Source: Turritopsis dohrnii (Eukaryota; Cnidaria; Hydrozoa; Anthoathecata; Oceaniidae). From it: a stretch of 64,000 nt of DNA. Below the pieces are notes generated by a model. It made no database searches. It was given only the letters and a program-made list of their open reading frames with translations, and was not told the origin of the DNA. The number at the start of each line of letters is the position of its first letter. Positions within the stretch are counted from its first letter, which is position 1. The stretch is taken from positions 682,001 through 746,000 of the forward strand of contig BQMF02000012.1 of assembly GCA_027922465.2 (NCBI GenBank), written 5' to 3'. Positions 1 to 12,204 of the stretch are shown here, one piece after another. Made by a program: the position numbers and the translations under genes.

Positions 1-449
1 TTCTTTACAATATAATAGGATGTACCAATGGTCAACAAACTCTTCTTTCATTCAGATCTTGTAAAATAATGATGAAGACTGATTCTATTTACTAACTGAT
101 TCCTGACAGTTGTCTGCAGTTGTTCTGCCATTTCCACTGTGAGTGTAAATCTAAAATAACTATTATACTCCAACTGCAAAATTAAATCTCTGTTATCACG
201 CTATTAATAAAGAGCCCCCATATTTGTCATCAGCAGTTTCCTAAATAAAAGAAGTTAAAGGAATTTTTGAGTATTGAAATATCTAATTCTTTCTGTTTTT
301 CCCTGTGGAAATTTCTGTGTTGAAAACCCACAAGAAATAATGTTTAGAAGGTTCCTGAGTGGTAGTACATTCCTGAGTGGTAGTGTATTTGCTATCATTA
401 TGACTGTTTAGAAAGACCAGTAAAAAAAGTATGTTTGTGTACGTTTCAG
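1..449. other. upstream region of the zinc-finger gene, no gene assigned
   Basis: I see no convincing exon here. It probably holds the first exon or promoter of the zinc-finger gene, since the exon at 450 starts after a splice acceptor. A 16-bp direct repeat (TTCCTGAGTGGTAGTR) is present at about 352-387. Confidence 0.4.
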
Positions 450-3400
450 GAAGAAGATTTTGTTGGCGAAAAGTACTCAGGAATTACCAGGTTTAGTTAC
501 AGTTTAGTAACTTCAAATTTCAACATTTTCAGTGGTTAGGTTGTCGTCTTCACAGTTTTTGTTGATCATCAAAAGCAAATTATATTGATAGCAAGTCAAA
601 CCTAGACTTTAAATTCAGAAAATGAAATTTTTCCAGCGTTGGAGAGTTTGTTGTGAATTATTGAAATATTGATATACAAAACAAAGAAGATATTTGACAA
701 GACAAACATTTTGAAAAATAATGTCACCAAACAATAAAATAGTGATTTGTCCAGAATGTTTTTTTTCAGTGAACTGTGCCTCAGTTTAAAAAGTATTTGG
801 TTGTTACAGCTAAGCGTAAAATTTGCGATTTTTTTCCAGTTGAATTTGGAAATAAAAGTCTTTCATATCTCTGTAGTCTGATGGTTTTTCTTTGTGTTCG
901 TGTGTTATAGTGCTGTTGATTTAATGGTTTTACCAGCCTGCTGGTCACACCAGTACTTTCAGTTTGGGAAGTAAGCTGTTATGAGTTTTCCCGAAACCAA
1001 AGTCTTTAAAAGGATTTGTTTTATCTTATTCCATAGAAAGGTGTTCGGTATTATAAAGTGAAATTTCAACAAACATGGCTGCCAAGTAGTGTACTGCAAT
1101 CTTTCAACAAACTCATTGACGAATACTGGAAGGACCAAAAGGTTATTTGTTTTCTAGGCTTGCTTATTTTATTGCACTTCTGTTTACAGAATTTTGTTAT
1201 ATAAACCAAAATGTGAGTTTAATTTTTTTTTTACATAATATTTCAATTTTAGACTGTCGACGCGGAAATTGTAAACAAAGGAGTCATTGATGGTGACAGT
1301 GAGTATCATACTTGCATTTCTGTTTGTGTTAACGTGTTTTTAGTAATGAAAAACTTTTTTTCAATTCAGATGATGATGTGCAGAATGGTGAAGAAAAGGG
1401 AGGTTGTTTCTTTTGTGGTGACGTCATCGATTTCAAAAACTTAAATGCGCATGAACAGAGACACATGGAAGATGAAGAACTTCATTCGCTCAGCTGTTCT
1501 TTGCAAAAACGCGTCGATGACAGAAGTTTAATAATCACCATAAATCACAATTTCGGAAGTCGACTCCATGACGACGACAGTGATTTATATTGTGACGAGG
1601 AGATGGTAGTCGTCCAACCTGGTGACGCGACAGTCGATCCACAGTTGCCGGATGCCGCTGTCGAACATGTTCCGAAAATTGCCGAGCATGTTACAAACAA
1701 GCTTCATTGTCCAAAATGTAATCTGAATTTTCGCAATTTTTTTGAATTTCGCTGTCATTATCACAACGACCATATGATGACGTCAGACTGTTTCGAATGC
1801 GAACAATGCCATCGGAAATTCAATTCGAAGGAATTATACGAAAAACATTACGAGCTACATACGGCTGCAAATCGTCGTTTAAAATCTTATGGAGATAAAA
1901 TCAAATCTGTATCCAAAGACAACACGTGTCCACCTAACAAGCAGAAGCCACGTAAATATGAAGAATTCTCTCCCGATGTTCTCAATTCTGCTCGCCAGTA
2001 TATCAAATCCGTCAGCGCAAGACGTAAACGCAACACACAAGAACGACAAAAACAGTTGGTTTTCGATATGACTGACGCATGTCATCCTCGCATTGACGGT
2101 ATTGGTGTCGATGTGGAATTGTCGGCAAGTGAAGATGCCGTTCCCGACATAACAATGGTGAGTGGACGACAAGCGTACCGCTGCAAAGTTTGTGGCAAGA
2201 CATTTTTCAATAGGTTTCACCATCGAGAGCATTTCAACGTGCACAGTGGTGAAATGCCGTATATTTGCGAGTTCTGCTCGAAACGATTCGCGCAAAGATC
2301 GGGTTGGAATCGTCATATCAAACTCCATCACAAGTACAAAGCCTTTTCGGGGCCACTCCCTCGTGGTGCTGAAAAAAGTATGATGCTCAAGACCCCAAAA
2401 GATCTCCCAAACTTACAAGAAGCTTTAACAGTTATTCAAGGTGCGCCTGCGAGTTCTATAAAGAACATCTGTACAAGAGATCCGAACACCCTCCATCTGT
2501 CCGATACTCCTCAATATCTTCCAATCAGTCCGTCAAAAGCTTCACAAGCACCTGGCGACGTTGCTAGGTTGCCATTGTCTTCGGATAAAAACAAAGATGG
2601 CGCAAGTGCAAAGCAAGTTGTTTTTCAATGTAAGAAAGTTCGATCGATGTATGGCACTCTCGTCTTCATGATTCGCGTGTCGCATTCGTGTCAATGGCGA
2701 TACGAATCGAGAGATTTTGCGTATATTCTGGATGATTCTGGTCTGGTGAAGTCACGAATATTCGTCGACGATTATCCCGGCGGTGATTGGTTAGATTTTC
2801 CGCTTGATGAAACGGCGAATGATGTTCTTCTCGCCAGAATTAATCGGTTTGATTTGTACAGTAGACGTGGCCCCAAACCCACCCGTGGTGTGAAGCGAAA
2901 ATGTAATCAACCTTCCGGTGTTCCTGAAAATACACAGCCATCCGATCCTAGCCTTCATGACGATATTTTACAAATGTCTCCAAATCCAAAAAGTACAGAC
3001 CAAGAAACGATAGATGAGACGGAAGATATGTCCGACACCGATAAAACTAGTGATACAAGTAACGGCGTTTCTCGTGTTCCGAAATCATCCCAAGGTCGTA
3101 TTTTTCGTTCAGGTAAGGAGAAGCGATTCCAGTGTCAAGTTTGTTCCAGGAAGTTTTTGGCGCAGGCGCATTTAAATGATCATATGCGCATCCACACAGG
3201 AGAGCATCCTTATAAATGTATGTTTTGTGCTAGACCATTCCGTCACAAATCTGGTTTGAATAGCCATCATAAACGACATATTCAACGCGGCGTCTTCAAC
3301 CGACCGATCAGTAGTATGCCGCTTAATGCACAAAACCACAATTCTGCGACGTATGTTGGACAAACGTCGGCAAAAGAAGTCATCACCCTTACAACACGGG

Positions 3401-3900
3401 GAACGCAAGATCATTGCTCCAACGAAGGAGTGCAGCCTCCTCCGGAGTTAGAAAATATAATCATGAAGTCGAAAAGAAAAGGGAGAACACCAAAGCAACA
3501 CATCAAAGCAGCGCTCCGCACTCTTCAACTTACCGAACCTTTCAAAGTTAAAGAAGAGAAGGATTTGACGGTTTCGCCGGGTACCGATAATGTTGCCGAT
3601 ATCGTTTCCGATAACTCTCTTGATAACATTGCTATACCTTCAGACTATGACTGCAATTTTTGTGGAATGAAATTTCAATTGAGAACAGTTTATTTGAAAC
3701 ATTTGAATGCAGTTCACAAATCAGCGAAAAAAGCGAATAACGCCCTTTTAAACGCCCGCGAAGAATCTTCCGCTCATGATGAATTTGCGTTGCTTAGTTT
3801 TGGGTGCGGAGAAGAAAACTCTAAGGAAGAGGGCATGAAATTTGATCCCTTGTTCGCTGATGTGAAAATCAAAGAAGAATTAATTGATGATGATTACTGA
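450..3900 (+). CDS. chromodomain-like C2H2 zinc-finger protein (5' exon missing)
   Basis: Likely a nuclear DNA-binding regulator. Proposed exons are 450-506 (tentative), 1037-1141, 1253-1298 and 1370-3900; phases join without a stop. The large last exon has seven or eight C2H2 fingers with CxxC...HxxxH spacing: CPKC, CEQC, CKVC and CEFC in the first half, CQVC and CMFC in the middle, CNFC near the C-terminus, plus a looser CFFC finger at the very start. Some pairs are joined by TGEHPYKC-type linkers. A finger-free segment of about 80 residues (YRCKVC group to the FQCQVC group, around 2620-2870) is rich in aromatics and unrecognised. Ahead of the fingers, small exons encode EDFVGEKYSG and then RYYKVKFQQTW...LIDEYWK, which follows the chromodomain pattern (VEKI, KG, YLVKW, TWEP, LI..F). 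The protein ends in an acidic lysine-rich tail. No start codon was identified. The zinc-finger part is certain; the chromodomain reading is inference. Confidence 0.85.
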
Positions 3901-4372
3901 AATATTCCCAACTCAAGCAATATGAATGTTCTCCTTCATGTCATGTCTCTATTAGTGTTATAATATATTTTCTTTCCGAAGTATTTTCATGTAAGACCGT
4001 AGATTTTTAGGTTTTTTTTAAGAGAAACTTATCGAGTTAGTTTCGACTGCTTATTTCCATGACGACGACTGCCTAACGCTTAGCACCAGTTCCCTGTGTA
4101 AACATGCACTAAACCGTCCTTAAGTGTTGTCAAAAGAACATTTATGGAGTTTTTTCAGCATCTATTGAGCGTATTGTTCTGGGAATTGTATTTCATGACC
4201 TGACTTCTTTCAACTCTGTGAAATCGATACCCCATGGTCTGTTCAATATTCTCAAATTAAAATTGTTTTTATCAGTTTACACCTGTAAATAAATCCATTG
4301 AAAATTATAATGTAAAACAGATCCATTGAAATGATTGATATGAAAACATTTATAGGGAAACGTCCAGAAGAA
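3901..4372. other. intergenic spacer between zinc-finger and guanylate cyclase genes
   Basis: Same-strand spacer of about 470 bp. It should hold the 3' UTR of the zinc-finger gene and the promoter of the cyclase. I see no ORF or repeat in it; one AATAAA-like stretch lies near 4288. Confidence 0.5.
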
Positions 4373-7300
4373 ATGAAGATGGCTGACACGCTTTTCCAAA
4401 CTTTTTTTTCGTTTGGTTTCTTATCAATAGTTACTTGCAAGCCTCAGATAAATTTTGGCTTTCTCCTGTCGCAATCTTCAACAAATTATCCCGCCAGCGA
4501 ATATGCTGGCGCGGTTACCCGCGTTATTGATGATATTCGTCAGAACGAAGACTTACTGAACGGTGTGTCTATCGACTATCAGTACGCCGACACTGGTTGT
4601 CACAGCTCTGTCGCTATAAAAGGAACTCTTGACCTTTTCCTTAAGAACGTCACTGTGTTTATTGGTAAGAAGTTTTCTAATCCCATGTATCCCGTGTATT
4701 CCGAATAATCCCGAATACCTTATCGAGGGAAAAGTAATTGAGTGGCAAAATTGGGAAAACTGTCTGCTCTTCATCCCTCCATTTTAAGTACGTTTCTCCG
4801 ACCATCATCACAACCAATTTTAAACATGGCGGACTGCTTCCCTAAATAAATAAAACATCACATAGTAGTGTATATTTTTGCTTGACCTCGTTGCAATGAC
4901 GTTATCATCCATTATTGTTTCCAGGCCCCTACTGCTCAAGAGAATGTATTTACGGTGGATTTATCTCAACATGTTACAAAATCCCCATGGTAACGTTCGG
5001 ATGTTCGTCTATTTTGCTGAACGATAACTCAACATATCCATACATTGTTCGGGTGAAAACGTATGCTCGCATGAATCAAAATTACGCGCCAAAAACCTTG
5101 GCGGACCTGTTGAAGTTTTATGATTGGATGAACATTTGTATGATTCATCGTGCCAATGATATTTATGATCCTTTGGCGGATGAAACAGTTGTTCGGTTGA
5201 ATAAAAGTGGTATGACCATCACAAAAGTCAAGTCTTATCGTGATATTCTCTCTTTCAAAGAAAAGAAAAACATTTTACTAGACATGAAGCAAAACTGTCG
5301 AAGTAAGTACGTCCTCTTTGTGTTTTGAAAAGTGAACAAGTTTTCCTCTACATGGAGAGTAAAGATAGTTTACGTATAGTAGAATGAATTGTACCTTCAT
5401 CATTATGCATCAAAAAGTGAGTTGAAATACACAACACAATCCTGATATCGTATATGTCGAAATTCAAATTACTAGAACTGTTTTGGGTTTTTTCTTTTCC
5501 TCTTATAATGTATGCCTAGATGAATAAAGATGAATATCTGAGGAAAAATTGGGACTATTTGATTGGTCCCCACGTTGGTCCCCTTTTTTTTTTTTTTTGC
5601 TTACTCCTGTTTTTGTTTTCCTTGAAACAAACAAAGAATCGAGAATCTTAATTTTTCGATATCTGTCGATATTTCGAAAAAAGCATAGAAAAAGTAAGTA
5701 AACCTATCCAGCGATCACATTTGTTAAAAAAAATCACTGCGAAGGAGTGCATTTCTATGGAAATATAAACACTATTTCAATGCAAAATGCTCTTTGTCGC
5801 AGTGATTTTTTGATGATTTTGCCCGCTGGGTGGAAACCTTAGAATTCACAATGACGTCATTAATTTTTAGTATTTCTGTTCATTACGTCATACGAAGAAA
5901 CTATGGAGTTTTTGATACAAGCATGGAATTTGTTTCTTCGAGAGGGTTATGGTTTCGTCACTGTCGACTTTGTTTTCTCCTCCAAATGGAAATACGACAA
6001 TTATTCAGTTGTGTCGTCAGGATTGCCGGAGGTGTATAAACGACATGACGGAAACCTAGAAGTCCAGTCGTCTGAAGAGTTGATTAAACGAGTCATTATG
6101 ACGGGCCTGATAGTGATCAAGGCAAGTTCTCCAAACACAACAGATCCTGCTTACAATGATTTCCGAGCTGATGTTTTACGAAGAGTCCATTTGCCGCCCT
6201 TCAATGATTCAACAATTGAAAACTATACACAGGTAAGTAACCATGGAAACCGTTTATGTTATGGAATGATTTAAGGAAATGGCTGCTTTTGAACGTGTTT
6301 TTAGATAAGTACTGCTTCAGTGTACCTGTATGATGCGGCAATGCTTTTTGCAATGGCTGTCAATCAAACGCTGAGAAAAAATTTCACTGTCGAAAATACG
6401 ACCGCCATTTTGAATGAAATGAAAAATTTCAGTTTTGTTGGTGAGTCAACTTCGAATCTAGGTTTTTTTTTCATCGATAAAAAATAGACAGAGTGAAGAA
6501 AAGTGAAGGGGAGTTGTTTGTTTTCCATTTAGGTAAAAGCGGAACGGTTTTAATCGACAACAATTTAGATCGTGTTCCGTATTTTTTCATCTACAATTAC
6601 GTCAACGGAAGCCGAAACATCGTAGCAACATACGACCCCAGAGATGAAACATTGAAGACCATACCAAACATAAAAACGATGTTTCCTGGCCACACATACA
6701 TAGTCCCGCTTGATATTCCACCATGTGGATTTTCAAATGAGAAGTGTGACAACAGTAAGAGCACATTTGAGTTTCTATGGTGACGGATGATCTATAAAAA
6801 AAAACTTTTTTGTTATACAAGGTTGCGCTCCTTCATGGTATGAAAACTTTTTTGTTGTTTTTATTTCGACAGGCTTGTTCTTCAACAGTGTAGCATTCAC
6901 AGTGGCTGCTCCTACGGTCGTCTTTATTTTATTCCTTCTTGGAATTCATCAATTCAAGTAACTTTTTATTGATTGATTGATTTTATTACTTTATTTATTT
7001 TTCACTTTTTTCCTCACAATCAATAGATAAGTGTAGTAGATTGCGGGTCTTCAGCCTCGTTTCCAATCTCAACAAATATGAGATAGTTATTACGCATGTG
7101 ATTTGGATGAACTTTGTTCCCAATCTCTTTGAAATTCTAGAAACAGAAAATACAAATTCAAGTTGTTGTATAAAGATTTGGTGATTGACCTGAAAGATGT
7201 AACCTTTGACGTCAGTGCTTTGAAACGTGTTGATTCCATGGTAACTAAAACATTTCGATATATTATCGATAAAATCGATAGATCGTGTCATACCCCATTG

Positions 7301-10300
7301 TTATTCATGATTACTATACGCTTTAGATTAGCAATGGCTCAGAATTTCGAAAAGCATCTGGAGCAGTGAGGCCTAGATCGTCTGGAATATCGAGAGCAGC
7401 CTTGTATAGATCGAAAAAAGTTTATTGCACGAGTATTTACCAATCTAACATCGTGTTGAATCGTAAAATTCTGTTAATGCTGAAAAATGTGAGTCTTCTG
7501 TGCAGTTGTTGGTGAAAAGTTTCTTTTTAATGTAAATAGGGCTTAGAAAAACACAAGTTTTACTTCCCAGTTGTGTTGTTCAGTTTTTTTCTGTATAAAA
7601 ATCATTCTCCTTCCTCTAGTGGAATGTTGAAATGATCATATTTTAATGGATGCGAAGTGAAGTGTAGAGAAAAATGTGATATTTCGTTTTCAGGTGAAAA
7701 GTTTGAATCATCATAACACAAATGCGTTCATCGGGATTGTAGCTCAGTCTTCGACCATTCATACGCTCTGGTTGTATGCTGGTAAAGGAAGCTTAAAGGT
7801 CTGGACACTAATCAGGCACATTTAGAAATTACTTTCTTAAGTTTGGAAGCCATGTTTGTTGTTTGTTGCTGTTTAGGATGTTTTGACAAATATCGATCTT
7901 GATCTTGATTGGACGTTCAAACTCTCCTTTGCCAATGATATCGCAGCTGTAGGTAGCCATTATGTATTGTAATAACATTATTATAACACGAACTTCCGTA
8001 AAGAAAGAACTACCGTCTTTTAGGGTTTGGTAGAAGTACATCGCTACATTGGTCTCCATGGAAACCTATCCTCGACCACCTGCTTGGTTGATGATTGGTG
8101 GACTGTTAAACTAACAGATTTTGGTATCTCTTTCTTCACACCTGACTTGAGGAAAAAAAGTTGAAAAGTATGTTGCTTATGTTTCTTCATGGTTCATAAA
8201 CTTAAAATTTTCTTTACCAAAATGTGAAAAACTTGACATACTTGTTAACGATTATTTCTTACAGCATTGTTTTATGAAGATCCTAATCTACTACTCAACG
8301 AGAACAAATTACCGACACAAAAATCCGAAATTTATCGGTATGGCATGATTTTATACGAAATAACAACCAGGAACATTCCTTATCAGACTAACAAAAACAA
8401 CATTACTGCTCAAGGTAAGCCACTGCAACCAGAATTGGGCGGAGGGGCAGCAAAGCAGTAGAGGGCGGAGAACAACCTCGAATCCAAGGCCTCAGCGTCC
8501 ATGACATATCAAGAGACTGAGAAAGAGACCCGATTCGAGGTTGGGCGGAGAGATTAATTGATTGTTAGTGATCTTATTACGAATTCGTTTCTTTTACATA
8601 AACAAAACAAGATATGATGAGAAGGAAAACTTTAGAAAAGTCTTAGATGTAGCTTCGTGCCCAGGGCCTTGCAACCTCTCAAAAGCCTGTGTTAATGTTT
8701 AAGGTATTATCGAATCCATCAAAACAAATTCCGATCACCCTTTTCAACCAACAGTGCCAGATGACGTAGATATACCGCCATCTTTTGTGGAACTGATGAA
8801 GAAATGTCGGGATGGCAATCCATTTTACAGACCCACAGCTAAAGAAGCCATGAAGAAAATGCACGAAATCATGAAGAAGAATGGGATGTAAGTTGCTGCT
8901 GACATGGGCTGTTGATTTCTGATTGATTCAAATGTCCTTCAAGTCTTTTTTATGGCGGGAAAACAGATCAAAGAAAATACAACAATAAAAATTTGGTCAC
9001 CTGAGAACTAAGTTCGTTTCCCCTGAAGAAAAAGCTTAAAAATATCAACTTCATTTCCAGATCGAAAAGATTTTAAGGAAACTCCCTGACCAACAAATTC
9101 TCGGTGCATGGAATACCATGATCTCCTTAATACTGAATACATTTATAACAACGTAAGCACTGTTAAAACACTGTGTTGCTGTGAGGACATCAGTTTTCTT
9201 CGGAAAACTCTTTAATTCCATAAATGTTTAACCATTGCGTTGTTATTATATTGGTTATTATATTCATGTATTAAGAAGATAATGACATCCAGGGAACGGT
9301 CAAATTTCCATTGGTTAAAACAAAACCCGCTGTACAGTTGATACTCAAGGAAATATTGCCAAAGAAAACCCGAAAGGAGGAATAATTTTCTCAAATTATA
9401 TTCTCTAAAAGTCGCTTAGCTATGAAATCGTTACTATGGCAAAGTTACTTTGGCTTGAATGCAATTGCGTTGATGAACAATAAACGATGCAATGGTCAGG
9501 TGATCATTTATTCTTTTATGTATTTTCTGCTGACGTAATGATATTCATGATTTGTAGTAATCTGGTCGATCATATGCTGACTATGCTGGAGAAACACACA
9601 AAAAATTTAGAGGAAATTGTTTATGAACGAACCGTGGAACTTGAGCAAGAAAAACTAAAAACAGAAAACCTCTTATATAAAATGCTGCCAAGGTATGACG
9701 TCACTTGGTGCCTTTGGGTTTTCTTACACGGGCCTCACTTATCACTGGGCATTTTTAAAAAACACCCTTGATCTTTGCGTCAATAACCGCCAGTTCAGAT
9801 TGACTCCATTATCACGTATCAGTGCATGCAAGAGATGTTCACTGGTTTAATGAAATGCAATTATCAGTTCTACTTTAGGTCAGTTGCGAATGACTTGAAA
9901 GAAGGAAAGCCAGTTCTTGCGGAATATTTCTCATCCGTTACCATCTATTTTTCGGATATTGTCGGATTCACTTCATTTTGTTCTCAATCTACACCTTTGG
10001 AAGTTGTTCAGTTCTTGAATGATTTATACAGTTGTTTTGATCAGTGCATCGATTTCTATGACGTTTACAAGGTATTCTTGTTAATACGATTTATCTCAGG
10101 AAGAAATGTTTGTGCCATGTTAGTTGAACGGTGAAGAAATATGTTCGAATTTATCCTACAAAGGTTTATCGCTTTGCATTCTGACTATAAGAAACGAGAA
10201 CTAATTGTTTGAAATGAGATTTTTGACCAATCAAACGTTTGAAATGAGATTTTTGACCAATCAAACGTTGAATATATTTACCTTCAGTTGTCCCATCTTA

Positions 10301-11096
10301 GATTTTACATTGAACTTTCTCAGTTTTAAAGAAAGTGATTTGTTTCCACCGTAACAAAATGAAAACCAAGAGAGATGATGACACAATAAAAATCAAACAT
10401 TTTGTGCTAATTAAAAGTTTAATCGTGATAAAGAATAAACGTTTTCCAAAGAGCATATGTTGTACAAACAAACTTTTGATTCAGGTGGAGACCATCGGTG
10501 ACGCGTATATGGTAGCTTCTGGGCTACCAGTGCGGAACGGAAATAAACACGCGGCTGAAATCGCAACAATGTCATTGAAGTTATTAGACTGTATAGATAG
10601 TTTTCGTGTAAGACATTCACCAAACACACAGATCCAATTACGTATCGGCTTGCACACAGGTAAGTGATTTCTGACGATGTCATTCAGACATTTTAAGAGG
10701 TTTCTGACAATATCTTTCAGTAACATTCTTTTTCAATAATTATTTGTTCACCATTTTCATTTGAAGGCTCTTGTGTGGCCGGTGTGGTTGGCCTAAAAAT
10801 GCCCCGATATTGTTTATTTGGTGATACTGTGAACATGGCATCGAGAATGGAATCCAGCGGTGTTCCACTGAAAATTCACGTCAGCCGAGAATGTAAGCAA
10901 CTACTTGAAGAACTAGGAAACTTTCGTCTGGTTGAGCGAGGAAGTATGCATATAAAGGTTTGTTGATAGGTCTCTATGACAACACAACACACAAGAATTC
11001 TTTATGTAACATTGATGGAATGTTTTTCAGGGAAAGGGGAAGATTGCGACATATTTTTTACTTGGATGCGATAAATCAAGTCTATGTTCGTTTTGA
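4373..11096 (+). CDS. receptor (membrane) guanylate cyclase, natriuretic-peptide-receptor type
   Basis: Single-pass plasma-membrane receptor that makes cGMP from GTP. Eighteen phase-consistent exons give 1047 aa, normal for the family: 4373-4664, 4925-5302, 5871-6232, 6305-6440, 6533-6754, 6873-6957, 7141-7240, 7327-7488, 7694-7798, 7877-7948, 8024-8159, 8265-8414, 8704-8887, 9558-9692, 9879-10071, 10485-10659, 10767-10957, 11031-11096. Order: signal peptide after [11 protein letters not shown]-receptor ligand domain (exons 1-5), one transmembrane helix (exon 6, [12 protein letters not shown]), kinase-homology domain (exons 7-13, with DFG but HGN in place of HRD, so probably a pseudokinase), dimerisation coiled coil ([16 protein letters not shown]), and cyclase domain. 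Metal-binding Asp in SDIVGF and GDAYMV, the guanine-selecting Glu in VETIGD and Cys in [10 protein letters not shown], and the NMASRM motif are all present, so it should be active. The exon 11 donor (GTTGAA) is weak, but the phase fits. The ligand is unknown. Confidence 0.95.
5708..5830. mobile_element. short palindromic MITE with CCCAGCGGGC-type ends
   Basis: Lies in cyclase intron 2, ending 40 bp before exon 3. The left end (CCAGCGATCACATTTGTTAA) and the reverse complement of the right end (CCCAGCGGGCAAAATC) lead into a shared inner arm AAAAATCACTGCGA followed by GGAGTGCATTT, so the element can fold into a hairpin. A second copy lies at 45721-45826. It is non-coding. Confidence 0.7.
8473..8543. 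mobile_element. 71-bp MITE with CAACCTCG termini and 9-bp target duplication
   Basis: Twelve-base perfect terminal inverted repeat (CAACCTCGAATC...GATTCGAGGTTG), flanked by GGCGGAGAA (8464-8472) and GGCGGAGAG (8544-8552), a 9-bp duplication with one mismatch. It sits in cyclase intron 12, 58 bp after exon 12. It belongs with the 41-bp element at 27412-27452. A 9-bp duplication is typical of Mutator-like transposons, so a non-autonomous Mutator relative is a reasonable guess. Confidence 0.7.
10207..10266 (+). repeat. tandem duplication of a 30-bp unit
   Basis: Two identical 30-bp units beginning GTTTGAAATGAG and ending CCAATCAAAC lie directly next to each other in cyclase intron 15. The unit itself has short inverted ends (GTTTGA/TCAAAC). 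Confidence 0.9.
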
Positions 11097-11385
11097 AATC
11101 CGAATAAAAGTCCAAATGAGAAATGGTTCTCCATTAAAACAAGGTGACACACCAACCCAGGTGGGTTATGCAGATAAAACAAAGATTTCAAGAAACTGTA
11201 TGAAACAGTAAAACGAAAAATGAAAATAATTCATCAAGTTTCCGAAGCACGAGTGTATCATTAATGTTAGTTGTTACTAATGACATTACCATGGGAACAG
11301 AGTTATCCTGTTTGTGACATATGATCATGTTTGTTCGTCAAATACTTGATGTGACGGCCGAGTCGTTACGATAGTCGTTATCTTT

Positions 11386-12204
11386 TCACGTCAATCCACG
11401 GACAAATTTATGAAATTTTTTTCTGACATTTCGCTGCAAAAATAGATAAATCAGGGCGTCGCAAATGATGTTGACTCGATAGAAAATGAGGGCGTATTTT
11501 TCACAGGCGCTTCTAAACACCAGAAGAACATCAGGTAACGCCACAAAAAGTATAAACGACAGAACGATAAAAAAAGGAATAAATATTCTTCGACTTCTTC
11601 TGTATGCAACACTTTCTTTTCGGATCCGTCGATTTGTCCGTTGACGGCCTTGTTTAACTTTCACAAAAATATAACCATACACAATTGTAAATTCTGTTAT
11701 GATAATGGACGAACAAACCAACTGACAGATGCCATTAATCGTTTTATTGAGGGAATTGTTAAATTTAATAAGTGTGTACAGTAAAACTAAAAACAAAAAG
11801 ATGACCACAGCCATGGTCCAACTGACCGCACATAATTTTCCTTTGTTTCGTTCGAATTTAGAATTTGGGTAACTCAAGTGAAAATGAATTTCTAGAAATC
11901 TTTCCAGCGTCAATAAAAACATGATGAAGTAGAATGGCGCGTTTAAACCTTGCCCGAAAAAATACAGATATAATGCATATCGGGAAATACCGGATAACTT
12001 GAAGATAGACATGCCGATGCTTTTCCAGGCAAATAAAATGTGCCATACAGAGAGATTGACGATAAATAATTTCTGTCGGGTTTTCATCGATCTTTCTTTG
12101 ATAAAAAACGACATTCCGACAGTATGGAGGACGACGCCGATGGCTGATAAAACGAAGCTACACGTCTCAATAACGTCCATATTTGGAGCGAGGTCTTTCA
12201 ACAA
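11386..12204 (-). CDS. divergent orphan 7TM receptor (rhodopsin-like)
   Basis: Intronless ORF of 272 aa, tail-to-tail with the guanylate cyclase. Seven hydrophobic stretches can be followed: TM1 near CSFVLSAIGVVLHTVG, TM2 with NLSVWHILFAW, TM3 ending in LTLERFLEIH, TM4 WTMAVVIFLFLVLL, TM5 IIITEFTIVYGYIFV, TM6 FIPFFIVLSFILFVALP, TM7 VNIICDALIYLFL. Class A landmarks are weakened: the TM2 Asp is absent, DRY is ERF, TM6 has no CWxP, and NPxxY is DALIY. The third intracellular loop is basic (RRIRKESVAYRRSRR). Such lineage-expanded receptors are common in cnidarians. The ligand is unknown. Translation may start at the first Met or at MDVIET eight residues later. Confidence 0.75.
   Translation of the reverse strand: MLKDLAPNMDVIETCSFVLSAIGVVLHTVGMSFFIKERSMKTRQKLFIVNLSVWHILFAWKSIGMSIFKLSGISRYALYLYFFGQGLNAPFYFIMFLLTLERFLEIHFHLSYPNSKFERNKGKLCAVSWTMAVVIFLFLVLLYTLIKFNNSLNKTINGICQLVCSSIIITEFTIVYGYIFVKVKQGRQRTNRRIRKESVAYRRSRRIFIPFFIVLSFILFVALPDVLLVFRSACEKYALIFYRVNIICDALIYLFLQRNVRKKFHKFVRGLT

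Noticed and set aside
1585..3414. Minus-strand ORFs of up to 150 codons opposite the zinc-finger exon
   Set aside because: They are antisense shadows of a long, clearly coding C2H2 exon, with no recognisable features of their own.
7829..8059. 76-codon minus-strand ORF in the guanylate cyclase kinase region
   Set aside because: It overlaps two cyclase exons and an intron antisense, with no independent support.
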